Assembly: GCA_034401135.1 (NCBI GenBank)
Contig: JAWZSP010000003.1
Location: forward strand, 2,542,001-2,606,000
From: Volutella citrinella
Lineage: Eukaryota; Ascomycota; Sordariomycetes; Hypocreales; Nectriaceae
Length of the DNA: 64,000 bases
Direction: 5' to 3'
Positions 45,153-55,855 of this stretch are shown here, in pieces. The position numbers were made by a program, and so were the translations under genes. The notes beneath the pieces are model-generated. The model did no database searches. It saw nothing but the letters and a program-made list of their open reading frames with translations, and was not told the origin of the DNA. Each line of letters opens with the position of its first letter. Position 1 is the first letter of the stretch.

Positions 45153-46289
45153 GAATCGAGTCGAGCAGGTATGATGATGAAAATGCTTTGGGCCTTTTCC
45201 TTTCACAGGTCGCATCAACGCCGGGATACCCCAGATGAGGTCGTCACGTTTTACGCCAGTAGTACACCATCAAGCGAAATGATTGTGCAAATATACAGTT
45301 GCAAATATTCTGGCCGTTTTGTACACTCACCTTCCATTGCTCCGTATGGGCGAGATGTTTCTGGTAGTTTGATATGATGTGACGATAGTTCCCATCCCTC
45401 ACAGTCACTAACTGTGGTCGCAGAAAGTGCGCGCGCCGAGCTGGACGACGCCGAGTGGCTTGGTAGCAGGCTTGGACTAGGCACGAATCATGAATAGCTG
45501 TCACAATTCACTCTGCGGATTACAATATTAGCACTTTCATGTGCAGGCTGGACCCTACCTGCAGAAGCCCGCTGCATATGCAGGTTTGCCACTTTGGACA
45601 AGCCGCAATTATTTCACTAGTAGAGTTTCCCTCTATTAGCACCGCATTAGCCAGAGAGGAATAGTTGGAGACCCGGTCGCTGTTTTTCTGTACTAATCAG
45701 TCAGAACTACTCGTCGTGGATTGTTCATCCGTAGCAAAACGGAGCTCATTTTTACAAGACCAAGCATCCGCGGGGCCGGTAGTGCATGATGCCAGAATTG
45801 GACGTTGCAGGAACCCGTCGATCCGGGGAAATCCGGCACCCAAGAGCCGAACAGCGAGTTGTCCCAACATTTGGGCGATTCCAACAAAGGCCCATTGAGC
45901 CATCAAAAACGCACGCCGACAGAGCGTGCGCACAAGCCAATCCATCCGCTAACGCAGTTGAGGTAGCTGTTCTCCAGCCTTCATTGTTCACCGAAAGCTT
46001 GAGTTGTTGGCCGAACACCCGCCTGGCCAAATGACAGTCCCTTTGTCGTGAATCACTCCACTATACGGATATAAGCTGACGGAGGGAGGTGGCGGCCAAG
46101 CATGAAGCTGCATTGATCAAGTGACGGATGCCACGTTGAGTTTAAGCCGCACCCGCAAGTCGCCCAAATTAAACGTGACAACGGGTGGCACGCACACACC
46201 CGAACAACCACTGCCAACCAGCCACGGGGGACTGCTCAGCTGCCCGTCCCAGCGGTTGCACCCTCTCGCCCTTGCCCGCCAGGACAAAT
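45153..46289. other. intergenic between the copper transporter and the basic protein
   Basis: 1.1 kb with the transporter 3' UTR on the left and the promoter of the next plus-strand gene on the right. Several short frames occur but none looks coding. Confidence 0.5.
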
Positions 46290-47156
46290 ATGGCGGCCGC
46301 GACACCAAAAAGCACACCCAAGCGGAAGAGAGACGAGGATACCTGGCTGTCACCCATCAAGTTCTCCTTCGAGCCGCACTGCGACTCTACCGCTGCCGAC
46401 GACGGCAGCAGCAGCCCGAGATCCAAGGTAGCTCACAAGTTCCGTGGGCTTGCGCTGGGAAGTGGGGGCGGGGTAGCGAGCCCCGACGACAGCGATGCAT
46501 CACAGTCGATCATCAAGAAGCGCCAGAAGCCCGACGACGCCCGGCTGCGAGTGTCGCCCTCGCCCTCTTTTGGCATCATAGCAGATATGGAGCCCGAGTC
46601 AACAACAGGGCCACCCGACGAAGCGGAGGCAGCCGATGTGGACGAACCCCAGGCGGAGGATAACCCCCCGGACCAACCGTTGCTCACCGGCAATCCCCAA
46701 CATGCCTGCCCGTCGATCAACCACCTGGCCGAGTCTGCGTCAAGGGTCAAGAAACGGGCAACAAGTCCGCCCCTGCGGCTCAAGATGACGTCGCGGCGCC
46801 CAGAGGACGACGGGAGCGAGGACGAGGTCGAGATTGTCGATCCCGTCCGGGCGGCGCTGACATGGCACGAGGACGAGATCACCATCTACGACCCGGACGA
46901 CGAGGACGACGACGGCACTGGCATCAATGGCATCGGCTTCAAGCCCACGCCCGCGCTCGCTCAGGCCCGCTCCCGCAAGAGGAGGCAGCAGATGGCAGAG
47001 TACCGCAAGCGGGAGGAGACCGACGCCCGGGCCAGACGCAGCGAGCGACGCCGCCAGCGTGCCAGCATCGCCCTCAGTCGACCAGAGACGTCGCCCCCGA
47101 GAAAGGTCAGGTTTATGGATGCGGAGGCACAGAATATTGCAATCACGACTGGATGA
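46290..47156 (+). CDS. conserved-looking hypothetical nuclear protein
   Basis: A single exon codes for 288 residues. The start is the ATG in ACAAATATGG, with open frame but no better ATG upstream. The N-terminus has a nuclear-signal-like TPKSTPKRKRDED, followed by TWLSPIKFSFEPH. The middle is disordered and rich in Ser, Pro, Asp and Glu. The C-terminal third looks most conserved: WHEDEITIYDPDDEDDDGTGINGIGFKPTPALAQARSRKRR in overlapping parts, then a very basic helix (EYRKREETDARARRSERRRQR) and SPPRKVRF. This resembles uncharacterised ascomycete proteins, but I cannot name a family. An AATAAATAAA string near 47404 may serve in 3'-end formation. Confidence 0.75.
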   Translation: MAAATPKSTPKRKRDEDTWLSPIKFSFEPHCDSTAADDGSSSPRSKVAHKFRGLALGSGGGVASPDDSDASQSIIKKRQKPDDARLRVSPSPSFGIIADMEPESTTGPPDEAEAADVDEPQAEDNPPDQPLLTGNPQHACPSINHLAESASRVKKRATSPPLRLKMTSRRPEDDGSEDEVEIVDPVRAALTWHEDEITIYDPDDEDDDGTGINGIGFKPTPALAQARSRKRRQQMAEYRKREETDARARRSERRRQRASIALSRPETSPPRKVRFMDAEAQNIAITTG

Positions 47157-47892
47157 CGGATGATACCACAAATTGCATAGTTTTCCTTTTCACGATTCCT
47201 CCTTGGTGGTAGCCTTGGATTCGATTCTTTTTTTGTTTTGTTTTCCCTTTGTCAATGAAGGGAATTGTTGCGGTCAATGGGCACGCTTGGATGGGACCGG
47301 GGCGTTTGCTTTCATCTTTTCTCGGAGTCGTGTTTCCGCCCATTCTCGATTTTGCCAGCAAGGAGGAATACTACGCTTCACTGCGCCACGTTTTATTTCA
47401 TATAATAAATAAAGCTTGATTCCAAGAACCCTCCTCCAGTATAGGCCGGATGCTATTCTTTCCCTCACTCGTTGATCCCATTACTGTAAGACACCCAATT
47501 TCAGGGCAACATGAATGAATACCTCCCCCCCAGATCCTCGATGGAGATGCTTTCCGACATCGAACTGATAGTGTTTGCAAGTACATTCGGCAGTATTCAG
47601 TCTGGGTGATTTCCCATTGGCTATGACGTTGCGTAATGTCTATCGCTAGGACTCCATCCTGATATCCCCATGCCCTTGCCTTTTTATCAAGAGGTGGACC
47701 ATACATTCACATGTAGTGCGGTATCCAAAACCCCTAGTACTTATGGAGATTGTGATTTGGTTATGATTTAAATATCATTGTGGACTCATTGCCAGAGAGC
47801 ACCAACACTCAACGCAGGAGCTTCTTACATACCCGACCTGAGATTCCTACAACCCTGTAATGTACAGATAGAGTACAAAGCCATCTTTTGAC
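47157..47892. other. convergent intergenic region
   Basis: These 736 bases separate the stop codons of the plus-strand basic protein and the minus-strand cox20. The sequence is T/A-rich, as expected for two 3' UTRs. No gene is seen. Confidence 0.5.
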
Positions 47893-48451
47893 CTACCAGA
47901 ACTTATACCACGGCCGTTCAGCAGCCTTGCGCTCCTCCTCTAGTCGCTGGTGTTGTTTCCGCGCATCCTCTAGTTTCCGGGCCTGTTCTTTTCTATTTTC
48001 TGTCACCACCTCGATGTGTCGCTTCATATCGCGGCGCTCGACTCGTCGTAGGTACTGGCACCATTCGTAGGATGCCATGCTTCCAAAAATAAAGGCGCCG
48101 ACGGCCCAGTTTGCGCACCGGGCGGCATTTCCTGTGCGAGGAAAAACTTGCCTGTCAGAATTGCACCAGTATTCAATTCGAGGGGAAATCGCGAGTGGTC
48201 TGACCTTGAATAACAAACTTCAAGCCTCCAATACCGGCGCCCGAGGCAATTCCCGTGAGAAATCCGTTTCGCGCGCAGGGTGTGTTGACGATGTTGGTAA
48301 AGTCGTCCGTCTTGATCATGCCAACAGCCTCGGTGATCGTCGGTCGGCCATTGGGACTCGTGCCATTCGCGGTTTCCTCGATGGGCTTCGACCAGACGTG
48401 CAGGGTCTTGTCACCCGGCTGCGGCTGCCCGAACTCCTTCTCTGGGGCCAT
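47893..48451 (-). CDS. cox20: cytochrome c oxidase assembly protein Cox20
   Basis: Cox20 (FAM36A) is a chaperone of the mitochondrial inner membrane that binds newly inserted Cox2 and supports its processing and copper loading. Two exons, 48451-48205 and 48131-47893, with a 73-nt intron, give 161 residues. The N-terminal part is hydrophilic; then come two membrane segments, FLTGIASGAGIGGLKFVIQG and CANWAVGAFIFGSMASYEWC, joined by a short loop, with the intron between them. The tail is long, charged and coiled-coil-like (RRDMKRHIEV onward) and ends WYKFW. The conserved NAARCANWAVG fits the family. It is divergent from the polymerase epsilon gene. Confidence 0.9.
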
Positions 48452-48962
48452 TTCTGGCTATGTGCGTGGTGCAATTGGTGTCATGAACGACGTCTCCGTC
48501 GCAAGATCGTACTGCTATGTACATTCGATATTGTCACCCGATGACGCTTGAAGCCGCTCTCACTTTGGGCAGACGAATGGCCCGTGCGCGAACAGAGATG
48601 TGGCGTTGTGGCGCACCAGAGGAAATCCATTAAACTAAATGGTGGGGCAGCTGCAATTCGTGTCGCGCCCGACGCGTCTCAACGCGTCCTGGCAGACTGG
48701 GTCAGGGCGACATTCGTTTCGTGCTAGCTAATAGCCCTGCTTCTCACTGGTTTCCCCAGACACCCCCGTTGTCGACATTTCTAATCGCTTGTTGACTTTT
48801 GACGTCCCACAGTCAGCGTTGACCCTCTCGTTTTGTCTCCCATTGCTGAGTTACTGTTTTATTCGGCCTTCCTTTCTCATGACTGCTGGTCGCCTTCTCT
48901 AGTGTCACAGACACACTTAATCGAAACCACACCAGCAAGGCACCCCCGGAGCCGCTCCCACG
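48452..48962. promoter_or_regulatory. divergent promoter region cox20/pol2
   Basis: These 511 bases separate two divergent start codons. An ACGCGT core (CGACGCGTCTCAACGCGTCC, 48670-48689) is present. ACGCGT is the MCB motif used for G1/S control of replication genes in fungi, which would suit a DNA polymerase gene. This is inference from motif and neighbour only. Confidence 0.4.
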
Positions 48963-51900
48963 ATGCCCAACACAAGCCTCCGGCGCCCGCAAAAGGGCTT
49001 CCGCCGTGGTGGGAAAACCGCCTACCATGGCGCACGGAATCGAACCTTTGCCGCGTCGTCGAGGGCCGAGGGAACATCCGCGGACGAAAAATGGGAACGC
49101 ACCCGCCTCGCCCAAACTATCGACGAAAACCTCGGTTTTGCCAGGTACGAAAGCGGCAAAAAACGTGAGGGATGGCTCGTCAATGTTCAGCCCACATCTA
49201 TCGAGGATGAAAGGATACCTGGCGGTCGAGCCGCCCTTGATTGCTATTTCATCGAAGAAGATGGCTCGACCTTCAAGGCCACAATAGAATACGACCCGTA
49301 CTTTTTGATCGCGGTCAAGAAAGGGCACGAGTCCGAGGTGGAGGAATGGATCAAGCGAGTACCCGGTGGCGGCGTGGTGAAGACGGTGCGCCGCGTTGAG
49401 AAGGATGATCTCAACATGCCGAACCATCTCCTTGGATACAGGCGAACCTTCCTGGAGCTCAAATTCGCCAATGTCAACGACTTGATGGCCGCGAGGAAAG
49501 ATATCATGCCGATTGCAGAAAAGAACAAGAAGAACCTCAGTGCCATGGATGCATATGCCGAGGTCGCAACGTTCGTCCAAGCCAAACCATAGACTATGGG
49601 CCCAACTAACAGGCATGCAGCGCCGACAATTCCAACTTTGACCTTTTTGACGATTCACGAGACGACGAACGAAACATGAACAATGCATATACAGATGCCA
49701 GCGACTTTGTGGTCGACATTCGGGAATACGATGTCCCATACCACGTACGAGTAATGATAGATTTGGGTAGGGACCGCTTGAGCCCAAAGATTTGCAATAT
49801 TTACTGACTCATGCTAGATATACGTGTGGGACACTGGTACTGGGTCGAGGCCAAGCATGGCGTCACAAAGGTTTTCCCCAGCAAAGAGCGATCTCTGCCA
49901 GCCGAACCCGTCGTCATGGCCTACGATATCGAAACATCGAAAGCTCCTCTCAAGTTTCCCGATGCCGCGATAGACCCAATCATTATGATTTCATACATGA
50001 TTGATGGTCAAGGTTTCTTAATCACCAACAGACAGATTCTCTCCGAGGATATTGGCGATTTTGACTACACGCCGAAGCCTGAATACCCCGGTCCCTTCAT
50101 GATCTTCAATGAACCCGACGAGAAGTCTCTTATTGAAAGATTCTTTCTTCACATCAAAGAAGCCCGGCCAACTGTCATCGCCACTTACAACGGTGACTTT
50201 TTCGATTGGCCCTTTGTTGAAGCCAGAGCTAGCGTCAACGGCATTGATATGTACCACGAGATTGGCTGGAAGAAGGATAGCGAAGATCAGTACAAGTCCA
50301 ACTGGAGTGTACACATGGATTGTTTCCATTGGGTCAATCGAGACTCGTATCTCCCACAGGGATCTCGAGGCCTGAAAGCAGTCACCGTGGCCAAGCTCGG
50401 CTACGATCCAGACGAGCTCGACCCCGAGCTGATGACACCATACGCGACCGAACGACCACAGACACTGGCCGAATACTCCGTTTCTGACGCTGTCGCAACA
50501 TACTACCTCTACATGAAATATGTGCATCCGTTCATCTTCTCCCTCTGCACCATCCTTCCCCTCGGCCCCGACGACACATTGAGAAAGGGAACCGGTACTC
50601 TGTGCGAAATGCTGCTCATGGTGCAAGCTTATCAACGAGAGATTGTGCTGCCAAATAAGTACATTACGCCCAAGGAAGCCTTCTGGGATGGTCACCTGCT
50701 CGATTCGGAGACCTATGTTGGTGGCCACGTCGAAAGTATTGAGGCCGGTGTATTCCGAGCTGACATTCCTGTTGATTTCTCCGTCGATCCCAAAGCCGTC
50801 GACGAGCTACTCGCGGATTTGGACGCTGCGTTGGAGTTTGTCATCACAGTGGAAGAAAAGAAGTCTATGGATGACGTCGAAAATTACGACGAAGTCAAAC
50901 AACAGATTGCAGAACGACTTGAGAAGTTGAGGAACACTCCAAACCGAAATGAAGCGCCTCTCATCTATCACTTGGATGTCGCATCCATGTACCCAAACAT
51001 CATGACAACGAACCGACTTCAGCCAGATTCCATGATCAAGGAGTCTGACTGCGCTGCCTGCGACTTCAATCGCCCAGGAAAGACCTGCGACAGACGGCTA
51101 CCTTGGGCATGGAGAGGAGAGTATATCCCCGCCAAGCGAGACGAGTACAACATGATCCGCAACGCCCTTGAAAACGAGAAGTTCCCCGGCAAATTCCCTA
51201 GCTCCCCCATGAGGACGTTCCAGGATCTCAGCGCAGACGAGCAAGCCGGTTTAGTCCGAAAACGACTACAGCTCTATTCTCAGAAGGTGTACCATAAAAT
51301 CCACGATTCAACAACCATCGTTCGAGAGGCCATCATTTGCCAACGAGAGAATCCATTCTACATCAACACTGTCCGCGATTTCCGAGATCGTCGCTATGAT
51401 TACAAGGGCAAGGCAAAACTCTGGAAAGGCAAGACTTCCTCACTCCAGTCATCCGGAGCCGCGAGTTCCGAGGTCGAGGCTGCCAAGAAGATGATTATTC
51501 TGTACGATTCCCTGCAGCTTGCCCACAAAGTTATCCTCAACTCTTTCTATGGCTATGTCATGAGAAAGGGTTCTCGATGGTATTCTTTGGAAATGGCCGG
51601 TGTTACATGCCTGACTGGCGCAACTATCATCCAGTTGGCGCGGCAGTTGGTGGAGCGGCTTGGTCGGCCCCTGGAGCTGGACACCGACGGTATTTGGTGC
51701 ATGCTTCCTGCCACATTCCCGGAGAACTTTTCGTTCAAGCTCAAGAACGGAAAGAAAATGTCTATTTCATACCCCTGCGTCATGTTGAATCACTTGGTCC
51801 ATGCCAAGTTTACAAACCACCAATACCAGACCCTGGTTGATCAAAAGACATTGAAGTACGAAACGCACAGCGACAATTCCATCTTCTTCGAAGTCGATGG

Positions 51901-54900
51901 ACCCTACAAATGCATGGTCCTACCTACTTCGAAAGAAGAAGACAAGAACTTGAAGAAACGATACGCTGTTTTCAACGATGATGGAAGTCTTGCCGAGCTG
52001 AAGGGTTTCGAGGTCAAGCGTCGTGGTGAGCTTAAACTCATCAAGATCTTTCAACAGCAGATTTTCAAGTTCTTCCTCGAGGGTACTACCCTCGCCGAGT
52101 GTTATGGCGCCGTGGCCAAGGTTGCCAACCGGTGGCTTGATGTTCTACACAGCAAAGGTTCAACACTTGCCGATGAGGAGTTCATGGAGCTCATTTCCGA
52201 GAACCGAAGTATGAGCAAGACGCTTGAGGAATACGGTAGTCAAAAGTCGACAAGTATCACTACAGCCAAGCGTCTGGCTGATTTCTTGGGCGAGGGCATG
52301 GTCAAAGACAAGGGCCTGAACTGCAAGTTCATTATTTGTTCTCGGCCAAAGAATGCACCCGTCACAGAACGAGCCGTCCCGGTTGCAATTTTTTCCGCCG
52401 ATGAAACCGTCAAGCGAACGTATCTCAAGAAGTGGCTGAAGGAGGATCCTTCCGACACTGATCCCCGAGCCCTCCTCGATTGGGATTACTATCTTGAGCG
52501 ACTGGGGTCTGTTATTCAAAAGCTCATTACCATCCCAGCTGCTCTTCAGAAAGTTCGAAACCCAGTGCCTCGTGTAGCCCACCCGGACTGGTTGCAGAGG
52601 AGAATCAACATCAAGGACGACAAAATGAAACAGAAGAAGCTCACCGACCTGTTCCCCACCAAAGGGCCGCTGGAGGATATCACCAATATCAACCGCATGG
52701 ACGACCTGGAGGACTTTGGAAGCAAACTGTTGAAACCCAAGCTAGTCAGCTCCGCTATCGCTGCCTCCCAGACTGCTCCCACTGTCCAGAAGCGCAAGTC
52801 ACCCGAACCCGCCGAAGTCCAGGACCCAATGGCCGCGCTTCCCAAGGTCATGCCTAGCCCATCTGAAGACTACGAGGCATTCTTGCTGTACCAGAAACAA
52901 AAGTGGAAGATCCAGAAGCAGGCCAGAATTCGCCGGAGACAACTATTTGGTGATCGCAGGGGCCATGCAGGCAGCAACATCCAACAAACCTTTATGAAGC
53001 AAGCCCACATCACATACATGAACACATGGCAAGTTCTCCATCTGAAGACGACGGATACTCCAGGACTGGTCGTCGCACACGTTTTGATCGATGCCAAGGT
53101 TCACACGCTCAAAATTAGTGTTCCACGACAAGTTTTCCTCAACTTGAAGAGCCAAGATCTTCCCGATGTGGAGGTTGATGGCTGTGAGGTGGAGCAAGTC
53201 AATTACACGCTGCCCAACGGCCATCCATCCAGCCACCTATTCAAGTTGACTGTGCCAGAAGACGTGTACTTCAACAATAGCGACAAGTTTTCGTTATTGT
53301 TCAATCACCCCAGTGTGGAGGGGGTGTACGAGAAGCAAGTACCGCTCAACATCCGAGCAGTCCTTCGTCTTGGCAACCAGTGCACAATTGACGAGAATCA
53401 ACATGCCGTGCTCGGAAAGGGGCTGGAACAAGGCTTCGATCTTTCTGGTCTGAGGCGGCCAACCAAGCCACGATCTTACCTCGAATCGTCTCCGCTGGCA
53501 TACATCTACATTTCGCATATCACTGCCGGCGAACGTCAAATTTTTGGTATCTTTTCCACCACCAATGACCAAGCACACGTTGTTATTTTGCAGAAGAACA
53601 AGGACTCTGGACAGGATCTTCCCAACATCACCAGAATGTACTCGGAGATGCTTTCAAAGCGAGCCCAGGAAGCTGCCGGTACCAATTGGCAGGATTGCTT
53701 CACATACCAAGAGAAGATTAGCTTCAAGATCACCCAAGTGACAACACGACGAAAGGCTCACCTGGAAATCGGGGACGTTGTGAAGAGGATGCGCAAGGAC
53801 GAGCTGCGGCCGCAAATGCTAATCATTCAATCGTCTCAGCGCAAACTCTTGGTTCACGACGTCCCGGTCCTCGGCGATTTCCCCATTCTGCCGCTGAAGT
53901 ATGACGCTGCGGATAGCTCTCTGCCTCCTCTTGGGTGGCAATCTGTTATTGCCCGGCGCCTCGTTGGACACTACCTCGGATTGGGGTCCTGGATTCTTCA
54001 CCTGACGGCTCTCGCGCGATATGGCGACGTACCCCTGTGCAACCTCGAGCGTGAGGATCCTCGCTTCCTCATCGATATTGCGTATGCTCGACGTCTCCAG
54101 GCAAACGATGTTGTGCTCTGGTGGTCTCCAGATGCGCGACCTGATCACGCCGGTTATGAGAAGGATGACATCGTAGGGCCACTAGACACGGTGAAGATGC
54201 CGAGCGTCAACAATCCGGGAACATTTTCTTCCGTCTGCATTGACCTCGATGTTCGCAACCTCGCAATCAACACCATCCTCACGTCGTCGCTGATCAATGA
54301 GTTGGAGGGTGCCGACTCCGTCTCTTTCAACCCCTCGGGCGACTCTGAGTCGTTGGCATCGGAGAACGCGTTTGCAAATGCCGGCGTCTTGGTGCTACGC
54401 GAAATGGTCAAGGCATGGTGGTCAGAGGCCTGCAAGGGAAGTACCATGGCGGATGTGATGGTTCAGCACCTGGTCCGCTGGGTTGAAAACCCCGACTCGT
54501 TCATGTACGACCGAGCACTGCACTACTACGTGCAGATGATGTCCCGCAAAGCTTTCCAGCAGCTAATGGCGGATTTCCGACGTGTCGGGTCACAAGTTGT
54601 GTTTGCTAACGCCAACCGCCTGATTCTACAAACAACCAAGGCCGAGGTTGGCAACGCTTATGCCTACAGCCAGTACATCATCAAGTCTATCAAGAGCAAA
54701 CCGCTCTTCCACTTCATTGATCTTGAGATTAAAGAATACTGGGATTACCTGGTATGGTATGACGAGTTCAACTACGGCGGCAAGGCGTGCCAGGAGGTGA
54801 TCGAGGCCGATGAGCAGAATCTCGAGACCATTATGCACTGGCAGATGGCAACATTTCTCCCTGTCCGTCTGCAGTCGGAATTCCACGACTGGGTCGTCGA

Positions 54901-55696
54901 GTTAATTCAGCTCATGCACAGCCTCAAGCGACCACAGGGCGGTGATCCGGATTCTACGCCTCGCCTAACCCAGCTGCCGAATCGCAACCTGGAGAAGCAG
55001 GAAGGGCAAATCATTCTGGGCAAGGCCTTTGAAAAGCCTCTGAAGAAGGCTGTCGTGGGTCTCCTCAACAAGCAGAAACGAGAATTGCTGCACCCAGAAC
55101 TGGCCGAGGACTACTCGTTCCCGAAACTGCCCGGGTCCCATCTCAATCCCAAAAACCCCATCCTCGAGCTCGTGAAGTCTATCATGCAGGTCCTTTCCCT
55201 GGATAAGAACATAACGCTCGAAGCCCGGCTGCTACGCAAGGAACTTCTCGCACTCTTTGACATCCGAGAGTTCTCAAAGGAAGGCACCTTCGCCAACCCG
55301 TCCGAGAGCCTCAAGCTTGCCCAGGTATCGTGCGACAGCTGCACGATGGCGCGCGATTTGGACCTCTGCCGAGATGAGGACCTCTTTGGCGAAGGCGCCA
55401 GCTGGCTGTGCGGCTTCTGCGGGACAGAGTACGACCGCGTGGCCATTGAGGAACGCCTCCTCGGCATGGTGGAAGCCTGGGTAGTTGAATGGTCGACCCA
55501 AGACCTGAAGTGTGTCCGCTGCGGCGCCCTGCGGGTCAACGATTTTATGGAACACTGTACATGTAGCGGCGAATGGAAGGAGATTGTCTCGCGGGACGAC
55601 GTGGGCAAGAGGCTTGGAGTCATGAGGCGGGTGGCCAAGTTTTACGAACTGAGGATGCTGGGTGATGTCGTGGAAGGCTTGTATCAGAGCCTATGA
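48963..55696 (+). CDS. pol2: DNA polymerase epsilon catalytic subunit
   Basis: This is the leading-strand replicative polymerase. Three exons, 48963-49570, 49621-49766 and 49818-55696, with introns of 50 and 51 nt, give 2210 residues, close to the family norm of about 2220. The N-terminal half holds the 3'-5' exonuclease with Exo I D288/E290 in YDIETSK and Exo II TYNGDFFDWPF, then the B-family polymerase motifs LDVASMYPN (A), HKVILNSFYGYVMRKGSRWYS (in part, B) and LDTDGIWC (C). The C-terminal half is the degenerate second polymerase/exonuclease module. The end carries CysA (from C2090, CDSC and CGFC) and CysB (from C2150, CVRC and CTC), the zinc/iron-sulphur modules that bind Dpb2. The first intron uses a GTTCGT donor. 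All catalytic residues look intact. Confidence 0.97.
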
Positions 55697-55855
55697 CGGA
55701 GTTATTAGGGTAATTAATGGGAACAGGCCGGCCACGGGTCGAGGGATGATGCATTGGCGTTGGCGGTCATTTTATTATCCGATCGATATATATGAGAAAT
55801 CTTTTACATTCATAATTCATCTCTTCCCGTCCTTGGTCCCGGCCTGGTGCAGCGC

